Source: DATJSJ01 sp035504175 (GTDB lineage: Bacteria > Pseudomonadota > Alphaproteobacteria > Acetobacterales > Acetobacteraceae). From it: a DNA stretch of 11,272 bases. Of this stretch, positions 5,839 through 11,272 are shown in pieces. The stretch covers positions 1-11,272 of the forward strand of contig DATJSJ010000195.1 of the NCBI GenBank assembly GCA_035504175.1, read 5' to 3'. Both the position numbers and the translations under genes were made by a program. Numbering within the stretch: the stretch's first letter is position 1; each line of letters opens with the position of its first letter. A model generated the notes under the pieces. The model saw nothing but the letters and a program-made list of their open reading frames with translations. It was not told the origin of the DNA and searched no databases.

Positions 5839-7251
5839 TCAGCGGCCGGTCAGGATGCGCTCCACGAGCTGCCGCACCGTCGGGATGAACCCGTTCGAGT
5901 AGAACGGGTCGGACGCGAAGCGGTAGGCGTTGTGGCCGCTGAACATCAGGTTGTGCTCGACCTGCTCGCGCGAGTCCTGCGAGTGGCCGATCGTCTGCAG
6001 CGTCTTCTGGATGCAGAAGCTGCGGGGATCGGCCTTCTTGCCGTTGCTGTGCTCCGGTCCGTGCTGCGCCCAGTTGGAGAAGCGGCAGGTGCTGAGGCAG
6101 CCCATGCAGGCGATCTGGTCGGCCACGATCTCCTGCGCCTTCTCCGGCGTCACGAAGATCAGCGTCGTATCGGGCGTGCGCAGCGCCTCGGTGAAGCCGG
6201 CCGCCTCCCAGCCCTCCACGTGCTCAAGATCGTGCGGCGTCAGGTAGACGGTGCGCTTGCGCGGGCCGACGCCGAAGGGAGCGGTGTGCTCGCCGACCGG
6301 CTCAGTCGTGTAGGCGACCTGGCGGGCGTTGCGCTCGCGCAGCTCGCGGATGAAGCCGTTGTTCACCGCCGAGGAATAGAACCCGGTCGGGCTGAAATGG
6401 TTGAGGAAGACGTCGCCTTCCTGCAGCTCCATCAGCTTGCGCTTCCACGCCTCGCCGATCGGGCTCTCGCGGGTCAGCAGCGGGCGGGTGCCGAACTGGA
6501 ACGCCATCGGACCAAGATCGGGGTTGCCGATCCAGTCCTCCCATTCCTCCAGCCACCACACGCCGCCGGCCATGATGATCGGCGTCTCGCCGAGGCCGAA
6601 CTCCTGCATCAGCTTGCGCAGCGCCAGCACGCGCGGGAAGGGGTCCTCCGGCCGGTTCGGGTCCTCGCTGTTGGACAGGCCGTTATGCCCACCGGCGAGC
6701 CAGGGGTCCTCGTACACCACCCCGCCGAGCAGCTCGGCCGCCTTGTGGTAGGCACGGCGCCACAGCGCGTTGAAGGCGCGCGCGGAGGAGACGATCGGGT
6801 AGTAGTAGACGCCGAACCGCGCGGCGATGTCGGACAGGCGGTACGGCATGCCGGCGCCGCAGGTCAGGCCGTGGATCAGCCCGCGCGCGCCTTCCAGCAC
6901 GCCGGTGATCACCCGCTCGGCGCCGCCCATCTCCCAGAGGATGTTGGCGTGGATGCGTCCGGCGCCCCCGGCCAGCTCGTGCGCCTGGCGCGCCTGGGTG
7001 ATGCCGCCCTTGATCGCGTAGTCGATCAGCTCCTCGTGCCGGTCGCGCCTGGTGCGGCCGTGATAGAGCTGCGGGATGAGCTGCCCGTCGTCGTCGTAGC
7101 TGTCGGCGTTGACGGCGCTGAACGTGCCGACCCCGCCGGCCGCTGCCCAGTGGCCGGAGGAGACGCCGTTCGAGATCGAGATGCCCTTGCCGCCCTCGAC
7201 GAGCGGCAGCACCTCGGCCCCGCCCAGACGGATTGCATTGATCACCCGCAT
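5839..7251 (-). CDS. Nitronate monooxygenase / 2-nitropropane dioxygenase-like flavoprotein
   Basis: A 470-residue protein of the NAD(P)H-dependent flavin oxidoreductase / nitronate monooxygenase family, a TIM barrel binding FMN. Visible marks are an N-terminal SNGVSSGHWAAAGGVGTFSA block, HGLTCGAGMPYRLSDIA (about 128-143), and the paired PIIMAGGV (224-231) and GPMAFQFGTRPLLT (247-260) segments, which match the FMN-phosphate binding strands of the family. It is longer than typical nitronate monooxygenases, with an extra C-terminal region (about 300-470) that contains C382-x2-C385-x3-C389 and C413. The true substrate is uncertain: relatives include nitronate monooxygenases and enoyl reductases. 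ATG 7251 is preferred because GAGGG (complement of 7262-7266) is 10 bases upstream; a GTG at 7257, two codons earlier, is only 4 bases from that site. It is separated from pnp by 151 bases holding two hairpins and is probably its own unit. Confidence 0.85.
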   Translation of the reverse strand: MRVINAIRLGGAEVLPLVEGGKGISISNGVSSGHWAAAGGVGTFSAVNADSYDDDGQLIPQLYHGRTRRDRHEELIDYAIKGGITQARQAHELAGGAGRIHANILWEMGGAERVITGVLEGARGLIHGLTCGAGMPYRLSDIAARFGVYYYPIVSSARAFNALWRRAYHKAAELLGGVVYEDPWLAGGHNGLSNSEDPNRPEDPFPRVLALRKLMQEFGLGETPIIMAGGVWWLEEWEDWIGNPDLGPMAFQFGTRPLLTRESPIGEAWKRKLMELQEGDVFLNHFSPTGFYSSAVNNGFIRELRERNARQVAYTTEPVGEHTAPFGVGPRKRTVYLTPHDLEHVEGWEAAGFTEALRTPDTTLIFVTPEKAQEIVADQIACMGCLSTCRFSNWAQHGPEHSNGKKADPRSFCIQKTLQTIGHSQDSREQVEHNLMFSGHNAYRFASDPFYSNGFIPTVRQLVERILTGR

Positions 7252-7306
7252 GCGCACGCGTCCCTCGTCCGTACGTCAAGCTGTAACAGAAGGCGGGGCG
7301 AGTGGG

Positions 7307-7329
7307 CAGGACGGATTTTCGCCGTCCTG
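7307..7329. terminator. Hairpin between pnp and the flavoprotein gene
   Basis: CAGGACGG (7307-7314) and CCGTCCTG (7322-7329) form an 8-bp perfect stem with a 7-base loop. It lies about 75 bases beyond the pnp stop and about 55 bases before the flavoprotein start. Only the + strand has a short T-run after it; in the pnp direction none follows, so intrinsic termination of pnp is not certain. Confidence 0.5.
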
Positions 7330-7347
7330 TTTCCGGCCGGCCACGGC

Positions 7348-7366
7348 GGCCGCGGGCCCCGCGGCC
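7348..7366. terminator. Very stable GC hairpin just downstream of pnp
   Basis: GGCCGCGG (7348-7355) and CCGCGGCC (7359-7366) form an 8-bp all-GC stem with a 3-base loop, about 37 bases past the pnp stop. No T-run follows. It probably stabilises the 3' end of the pnp transcript or helps termination together with the hairpin at 7307-7329. Confidence 0.45.
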
Positions 7367-7402
7367 CCGGCCGAAGCGGCGGCCGGGGTCGTGGGAAGCC
7401 GC

Positions 7403-9577
7403 TCACTCGGCGGCGCGCTCGGCCGCACCCTCGCGCGGACGGTCGCGATCGCGCCCGCCCTTCGGTCCGACCTTGTCGCTGATGTCCTCGCCGGTCGCCT
7501 GGTCGACCACCCGCATCGAGAGCTTGACCTTGCCGCGGTCGTCGAAGCCCAGCACCTTCACCCGCACCGCGTCGCCGACATTGACCACGTCGGTGGTGCG
7601 CGCGACCCGCCCCGGCGCCAGCTCGCTGATGTGCACGAGCCCGTCGCGCGAACCGAGGAAGTTCACGAAAGCGCCGAAATCGGCGGTCTTCACCACCTTG
7701 CCCTGGTAGATCACGCCAACCTCGGGCTCGGCGACGATGCCGCGGATCCAGTCGATCGCCGACTGCGCGCGCGTCGGGTCGCTGGCCGCGATCTTGATCG
7801 TGCCGTCGTCCTCGATGTCGATCTTGGTGCCGGTCTGCTCGACGATCTCGCGGATCACTTTGCCGCCGGTGCCGATCACCTCGCGGATCTTCTCCTTCGG
7901 CACGTTGATCACCGTGATGCGCGGCGCATTGGCGGCGACGTCGCCGCGGGCGCCGGTCAGCGCCCGCGCCATCTCGCCCAGGATGTGCATCCGCCCGTCG
8001 CGCGCCTGATCGAGCGCGATGCGCATGATCTCCGGCGTGATCGAGGTGATCTTGATGTCCATCTGCAGGCTGGTGACGCCGGTCTCGGTGCCGGCGACCT
8101 TGAAGTCCATGTCGCCGAGATGGTCCTCGTCGCCGAGGATGTCGGAGAGCACAGCGAAGCCGCGATCCTCCTTGATCAGCCCCATGGCGATGCCGGCCAC
8201 GGGCCGCTTCAGCGGCACGCCCGCATCCATCAGCGCAAGCGAGCTGCCGCACACCGTCGCCATCGAGGACGAGCCGTTGCTCTCGGTGATCTCCGAGACG
8301 ACGCGCAGCGTGTACGGGAAGCTCTCCTTCTCCGGCAGCAGCGGATGCACCGCCCGCCAGGCGAGCTTGCCGTGGCCGACCTCGCGCCGCCCGGGCGAGC
8401 CCATGCGGCCGGCCTCGCCCACCGAATAGGGCGGGAAGTTGTAGTGCAGCATGAAGTGCTCGCGGTACTCGCCCTCGAGCGCATCGATCACCTGCTCGTC
8501 CTGGCCGGTGCCGAGGGTTGCGACGCACAGCGCCTGGGTTTCGCCGCGGGTGAACAGCGCCGAGCCATGCGCGCGCGGCAGCACGCCGACCTCGGCCACG
8601 ATCGGCCGCACCGTCTTCGTGTCGCGCCCGTCGATGCGCAGGCCGGTGTCCAGGATGGCGTTGCGGACGATGTCCGCCTCCAGGTCCTTGAACAGCGGCT
8701 TGGCCCGCTCGGTGTCCAGACCCTCGCCCGTCAGCACCTCCATCGCCTGGCGCTTGGCGGCGGCGACGGCCTCGTACCGGGCCTGCTTCTCATGGATGCG
8801 ATAGGCTTCGGCGAGCGGGCCGCGCGCGAGCGCATCGACCCGGTCGGCGAGCAGCCGCTCCGCCTCGCTCGGCTCCGACAGCGCCCAGGGATCCTTCGCG
8901 GCGCGTTCGGCGAGTTCCACGATCGCCTGGATCACCGGCTGGAACCCGGCATGGCCGAACGTCACCGCCTCCAGCATCACCGCCTCGGGCAGCTCGCGCG
9001 CCTCGCTCTCCACCATCAGCACGCCTTCCGACGTGCCGGCGACCACCAGGTCGAGCTCGGACTCCTCCTGCTGCGCGGCGGTCGGGTTGAGCACGAACGC
9101 GCCGCCGATCCGGCCGACGCGCGCGGCCGCGACCGGGCCGAAGAACGGGATGCCGGACAGCGTCAGCGCCGCCGAGCAGCCGACCATGGCGACGATGTCG
9201 GGATCGTTCTCCAGGTCATGGCTGAGCACGGTCGCGATGACCTGCACTTCGTTGCGGAACCCCTCGGGAAAGAGCGGCCGGATCGGCCGGTCGATCAGCC
9301 GGCTGACCAGCGTCTCATGCTCGGAGGGCCGCCCCTCGCGCTTGAAGAACCCGCCCGGGATCTTGCCGGCGGCGAAAGCCTTTTCCTGGTAGTTGACGGT
9401 GAGCGGGAAGAAATCCTGGCCCGGCTTGGCGGATTTCACCCCGACCGCCGTGCAGAGCACGATCGTATCGCCGTAGCGCGCCAGCACGGCGCCGTCGGCC
9501 TGGCGGGCGATCTTGCCCGTCTCCAGCACCAGCGTGCGGCCGCCCCAGTCGAGCTCCTTGCGGAAGTAGTTGAACAT
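7403..9577 (-). CDS. pnp: Polynucleotide phosphorylase
   Basis: A 724-residue 3'-5' exoribonuclease that phosphorolytically degrades RNA as a trimer, in the cytoplasm and often with RNase E. Domain order: first RNase PH domain (about 10-140, GGRTLVLETGKIARQADGAVLARYGDT), all-helical linker (about 240-310), second RNase PH domain (about 320-540) with SEITESNGSSSMATVCG and the acidic DILGDEDHLGDMDFKVAGT block that holds the catalytic carboxylates, a KH domain (about 555-615, IREVIGTGGKVIREI) and an S1 domain (about 620-690, YQGKVVKTADFGAFVNF). It ends in a short Arg/Glu-rich tail. Length is normal. The ATG at 9577 has AAAGGA (complement of 9588-9593) about 10 bases upstream. It follows rpsO on the same strand, as in many proteobacteria, but with an unusually long 396-base spacer. 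In enterobacteria pnp is autoregulated through its leader by RNase III; whether this applies here is unknown. Confidence 0.98.
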   Translation of the reverse strand: MFNYFRKELDWGGRTLVLETGKIARQADGAVLARYGDTIVLCTAVGVKSAKPGQDFFPLTVNYQEKAFAAGKIPGGFFKREGRPSEHETLVSRLIDRPIRPLFPEGFRNEVQVIATVLSHDLENDPDIVAMVGCSAALTLSGIPFFGPVAAARVGRIGGAFVLNPTAAQQEESELDLVVAGTSEGVLMVESEARELPEAVMLEAVTFGHAGFQPVIQAIVELAERAAKDPWALSEPSEAERLLADRVDALARGPLAEAYRIHEKQARYEAVAAAKRQAMEVLTGEGLDTERAKPLFKDLEADIVRNAILDTGLRIDGRDTKTVRPIVAEVGVLPRAHGSALFTRGETQALCVATLGTGQDEQVIDALEGEYREHFMLHYNFPPYSVGEAGRMGSPGRREVGHGKLAWRAVHPLLPEKESFPYTLRVVSEITESNGSSSMATVCGSSLALMDAGVPLKRPVAGIAMGLIKEDRGFAVLSDILGDEDHLGDMDFKVAGTETGVTSLQMDIKITSITPEIMRIALDQARDGRMHILGEMARALTGARGDVAANAPRITVINVPKEKIREVIGTGGKVIREIVEQTGTKIDIEDDGTIKIAASDPTRAQSAIDWIRGIVAEPEVGVIYQGKVVKTADFGAFVNFLGSRDGLVHISELAPGRVARTTDVVNVGDAVRVKVLGFDDRGKVKLSMRVVDQATGEDISDKVGPKGGRDRDRPREGAAERAAE

Positions 9578-9865
9578 CGAGCATCAGTCCTTTCGATGCG
9601 CGAATGAGGCGGTCCTCCGTCTGGGCGATCCGTTGCGTCCCTGGCAGCGGGTACGGCGTCTCGGGCGGCATGGGGCGGTCTGCGCGAGAGGCGGGCGCAG
9701 CCGCAGGTCCATGTGGCCGGAGGCGCCGTCGCGGGTCCCTGTCTGCAGGACGGGTTGCCGGATCGGCCGTTCGTTGTCCGCCGCATCCACGGCGTCTCCC
9801 GCACCCCCATGGCGCAGGATCGTCCGGGCCGGAGCGCCGAAGCGTCCGCCCGGCCGGCATCCGCC

Positions 9866-9895
9866 CTTATATGGGACGAATGCCATGGTTTCATG
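9866..9895 (-). promoter_or_regulatory. Candidate pnp promoter with sigma-32-like spacing
   Basis: On the minus strand CATGAAA (complement of 9895-9889) is followed after 12 bases by TCCCATAT (complement of 9876-9869), close to the enterobacterial heat-shock consensus CTTGAAA / CCCCATNT with one mismatch in each box. The same place reads TATAAG, which could serve as a housekeeping -10, but there is no good TTGACA partner. Transcription from here would give a pnp leader of roughly 280 bases. The -35-like box is also part of a small palindrome, so the match may be chance. Confidence 0.35.
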
Positions 9896-9914
9896 GCGTC
9901 GCTGAGGGCCAGGG

Positions 9915-9952
9915 TATGATCCGCCGGTATGATCCGCCGGTATGATCCGCCG
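9915..9952. repeat. Three-copy 13-bp tandem repeat downstream of rpsO
   Basis: The unit TATGATCCGCCGG occurs head to tail at 9915-9927, 9928-9940 and 9941-9952; the third copy loses only its last base. It begins about 21 bases after the rpsO stop and lies outside all genes. It may be a variable-number locus or a cluster of binding sites. Confidence 0.9.
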
Positions 9953-9973
9953 ACCTGGCACCGCGACGTTCGA

Positions 9974-10243
9974 TCAGCGCCGCAGGCCCAGCCGTCCGAT
10001 CAGCGCCTCGTAGCGGGAGGCATTCTTCCGCTTCAGGTAATCGAGCAGCCGCCGCCGCCGCCCGACCAGCATCAGCAGGCCGCGCCGGCTGTGGAAATCC
10101 TTGGCATGGGTCTTGAGGTGCTCGGTCAGGTTGGAAATCCGCTCCGAGAGGAGCGCCACCTGAACCTCCGGACTGCCGGTGTCGCCGGTGCCGGTCGCAT
10201 AATCGCCAATGAGCGCCGTGCGGCGCTCCGCCGTGATCGACAT
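9974..10243 (-). CDS. rpsO: 30S ribosomal protein S15
   Basis: An 89-residue protein that binds 16S rRNA in the central domain of the small subunit. The family signature is clear: MSITAERRTALIGDYATGTGDTGSPEVQVALLSERI at the start, then LTEHLKTHAKDFHSRRGLLMLVGRRRRLLDYLKRK and a YEALIGRLGLRR end. Length is exactly as expected. The ATG at 10243 has AGGAGA (complement of 10251-10256) 7 bases upstream. The gene lies 21 bases after the truB stop on the same strand, so the two are probably co-transcribed. In E. coli S15 represses its own translation through a leader pseudoknot; I could not see a comparable structure in the 21-base gap. Confidence 0.98.
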   Translation of the reverse strand: MSITAERRTALIGDYATGTGDTGSPEVQVALLSERISNLTEHLKTHAKDFHSRRGLLMLVGRRRRLLDYLKRKNASRYEALIGRLGLRR

Positions 10244-10264
10244 CGCCTGGTCTCCTGATTGGCG

Positions 10265-11185
10265 TTACAGCAGGCGCTCGGGCCGCAGCCAGCCTTCGGC
10301 GAGGCGGCAGAGCCCGATGACGCGCTTCCCCGCCATGGCGCGCGCCAAGCCCCCATCGGGGTCCGCCGCGGCCGGAATGCGCCCGAGCAGCGCGACCAGA
10401 CTGATTGCCTGGCCCTGTTGCAGGGCACTGGCCTCCGCTTCGGTCAGGGCCAGCGCCGGGATGTCGGCCAGCGCGGTCGCGACCGGAAGCAGCAGGTCCG
10501 GAGAAGCCGGGGCGGTATCCAGGCTTCCCGCGCATTTGTCCAGGGGAATTGCCTGCGCCTCGGTGAAGGGGCCGACCCGCAGCCGGCGCAGGGCAGCGAT
10601 ATGTCCGACCGTGCCGCAGGCCGCCGCCAGGTCTCGCGCCAGGCTGCGCATGTAGACGCCCTTGCCCGACCGCACCTCGAACACCGCCGTGTCAGCGTCG
10701 GCACGCGCCACCAGGTCGAAGGCATCCACCCGGGCCGGCCGCGCTTCGAGCACCGGCGCGCGGCCCTCGCGCGCCATGTCATAGGCGCGCTCGCCGGCGA
10801 TCTTCACCGCCGAAAAGGCCGGCGGGACCTGCATGATCTCGCCCGTGAAGCGCGGCAACGCGGCGCGGATCGCCGCATCGTCCGGCCGCAGATCGGCGGT
10901 GGCGGTGACCTGGCCGTCCGCATCGTCGGTGTCGCGAGCCTCACCGAAGCGGAGCGTGAAGCGGTAGAGCTTGGTGCCATCCATGACGTAGGGCACCGTC
11001 TTGGTGGCGGCGCCGAAGGCGATCGGCAGCACGCCGGTCGCCAAAGGATCGAGCGTGCCCCCGTGGCCCGCCTTCTGCGCGTCGAAACCGCGGCGAACAC
11101 GGTTGACCACGTCCGTGCTGGTGAGACCCGGAGGCTTGTCGATGATGAGCCAGCCGTCGAGGGGGCGGCCACGCTTGCGTCGCAA
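10265..11185 (-). CDS. truB: tRNA pseudouridine-55 synthase
   Basis: A 306-residue enzyme that converts U55 in the T-arm of tRNAs to pseudouridine. The N-terminal RRKRGRPLDGWLIIDKPPGLTST and the catalytic block AGHGGTLDPLATGVLP, with the nucleophilic aspartate at residue 46, are diagnostic. Further blocks are TKTVPYVMDGTKLYRF, QVPPAFSAVKIAGERAYDMAREG and SGKGVYMRSLARDLA. The C-terminal about 70 residues form the usual TruB C-terminal RNA-binding part and end in GLCRLAEGWLRPERLL. The start is TTG at 11185: GGAGA lies 7 bases upstream, and relatives begin about 11 residues before the GW of this block, which matches. A TTG at 11203, six codons earlier, lacks such a site. It is the first gene of truB-rpsO here; rbfA, often upstream, is not in the window. 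A repeat element sits directly before it. Confidence 0.95.
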   Translation of the reverse strand: MRRKRGRPLDGWLIIDKPPGLTSTDVVNRVRRGFDAQKAGHGGTLDPLATGVLPIAFGAATKTVPYVMDGTKLYRFTLRFGEARDTDDADGQVTATADLRPDDAAIRAALPRFTGEIMQVPPAFSAVKIAGERAYDMAREGRAPVLEARPARVDAFDLVARADADTAVFEVRSGKGVYMRSLARDLAAACGTVGHIAALRRLRVGPFTEAQAIPLDKCAGSLDTAPASPDLLLPVATALADIPALALTEAEASALQQGQAISLVALLGRIPAAADPDGGLARAMAGKRVIGLCRLAEGWLRPERLL

Positions 11186-11192
11186 TGCTGTG

Positions 11193-11197
11193 TCTCC
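11193..11197 (-). promoter_or_regulatory. Ribosome binding site deciding the TTG start of truB
   Basis: GGAGA (complement of 11197-11193) is 7 bases before the TTG at 11185-11183. No in-frame ATG or GTG lies near the N-terminal family block, so TTG is the best start. Confidence 0.65.
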
Positions 11198-11205
11198 AAG
11201 CAAGG

Positions 11206-11251
11206 CCAGGGGGCCCTGCCCCCTGGACCCCCGGCAAAGGCTAGCCTTTGC
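11206..11251. repeat. Double-palindrome intergenic element upstream of truB
   Basis: Two palindromes lie side by side. CCAGGGGGC (11206-11214) and GCCCCCTGG (11218-11226) make a 9-bp perfect stem with a 3-base loop. Then GCAAAGGCTAGCCTTTGC (11234-11251) is a perfect 18-bp palindrome with no loop. I recall similar GGGTCC-AGGGGGC type elements dispersed between genes in Acetobacteraceae, which makes a REP-like repeat likely; this is from memory. The element ends about 9 bases before the truB ribosome binding site, so it may also end or attenuate transcription coming from upstream. Confidence 0.7.
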
Positions 11252-11272
11252 AATCCGTTACTTAAGCAATAG
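11252..11272. other. Unassigned right edge of the window
   Basis: The last 21 bases contain CTTAAG and, on the minus strand, a TAA (complement of 11260-11258) that could be the stop of an upstream gene such as rbfA. Too little sequence remains to decide. Confidence 0.2.

Larger units (their letters stand above)
9578..9973 (-). other. Long rpsO-pnp spacer / putative pnp leader
   Basis: This 396-base stretch holds no convincing gene: the open frames on either strand are arginine-rich, lack ribosome binding sites and show no recognisable family. Seen in it are the pnp ribosome binding site (9588-9593), a small stem CTGCGC/GCGCAG (9680-9685 with 9695-9700), a promoter-like element (9866-9895), a perfect GCCATG/CATGGC hairpin with a 4-base loop (9882-9897), and a tandem repeat (9915-9952). 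No T-run terminator follows rpsO, so read-through from rpsO plus an internal pnp promoter is the simplest model. Confidence 0.5.

Noticed and set aside
7270..7300. TTGACG before the flavoprotein gene as a -35 box
   Set aside because: With normal spacing the -10 would fall on the start codon and no TATAAT-like sequence is there.
5626..7482. A 618-codon open frame on the + strand opposite the flavoprotein gene
   Set aside because: Antisense shadow, Arg/Ala-rich, no domain; the minus strand has the FMN-binding signature.
7109..9607. An 832-codon open frame on the + strand opposite pnp
   Set aside because: It is antisense to an unmistakable pnp gene, rich in Arg, Ala, His and Asp, and has no recognisable domain; such frames are common opposite GC-rich genes.
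9584..9961. A 125-codon open frame on the - strand in the rpsO-pnp spacer
   Set aside because: It spans the tandem repeat, is Arg/Pro-rich, lacks a ribosome binding site and shows no family; spacer sequence is the simpler reading.
10259..11272. A 337-codon open frame on the + strand opposite truB
   Set aside because: Antisense to truB with its intact catalytic aspartate; composition is that of a shadow frame.
1..11272. CRISPR array, tRNA, transposase, phage or defence genes
   Set aside because: No regularly spaced repeats, cloverleaf, transposase or defence motifs were seen on either strand.

Overview
This GC-rich window looks like part of an alphaproteobacterial chromosome, most likely from the Rhodospirillales/Acetobacteraceae. 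The reasons are the truB-rpsO-pnp gene order, the protein character of argG, pnp and truB, the very high GC content with long antisense open frames, and a palindromic intergenic element at the right edge that resembles repeats I recall from Acetobacteraceae. The family assignment is inference.

Left part (1-3627, + strand): a sulfatase module. It starts with the C-terminal part of a formylglycine-generating enzyme (FGE), whose two active-site cysteines are both present. The FGE stop overlaps the start (ATGA) of a Tat-exported, Cys-type arylsulfatase with an intact C-x-P-x-R site, which is the substrate motif of FGE. After 173 bases comes a HAD-superfamily phosphatase that also carries a twin-arginine signal. 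Together they suggest release of sulfate and phosphate from esters in the periplasm. A hairpin at 3636-3683 separates this cluster from the convergent argG.

Middle part (3707-7251): argG (-), encoding argininosuccinate synthase for arginine synthesis, has a leader in which a predicted RNA stem would cover its own Shine-Dalgarno sequence. It diverges from a membrane-anchored SH3-like protein of unknown function (+). That gene converges on a nitronate-monooxygenase-like flavoprotein gene (-) with an unusual C-terminal four-cysteine cluster.

Right part (7403-11272, - strand): the RNA-metabolism cluster truB (tRNA pseudouridine-55 synthase), rpsO (ribosomal protein S15) and pnp (polynucleotide phosphorylase), transcribed in that order. 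A 396-base rpsO-pnp spacer holds a three-copy 13-bp tandem repeat and a promoter-like element with a sigma-32-like arrangement. Just upstream of truB lies a double-palindrome repeat element, and truB appears to start at TTG.

Most of the window is ordinary housekeeping and catabolic DNA. I saw no CRISPR array, tRNA, rRNA, transposase, phage gene or defence system. The points most worth following are the argG leader hairpin, the cysteine cluster in the flavoprotein, the pnp leader region, and the repeat before truB.
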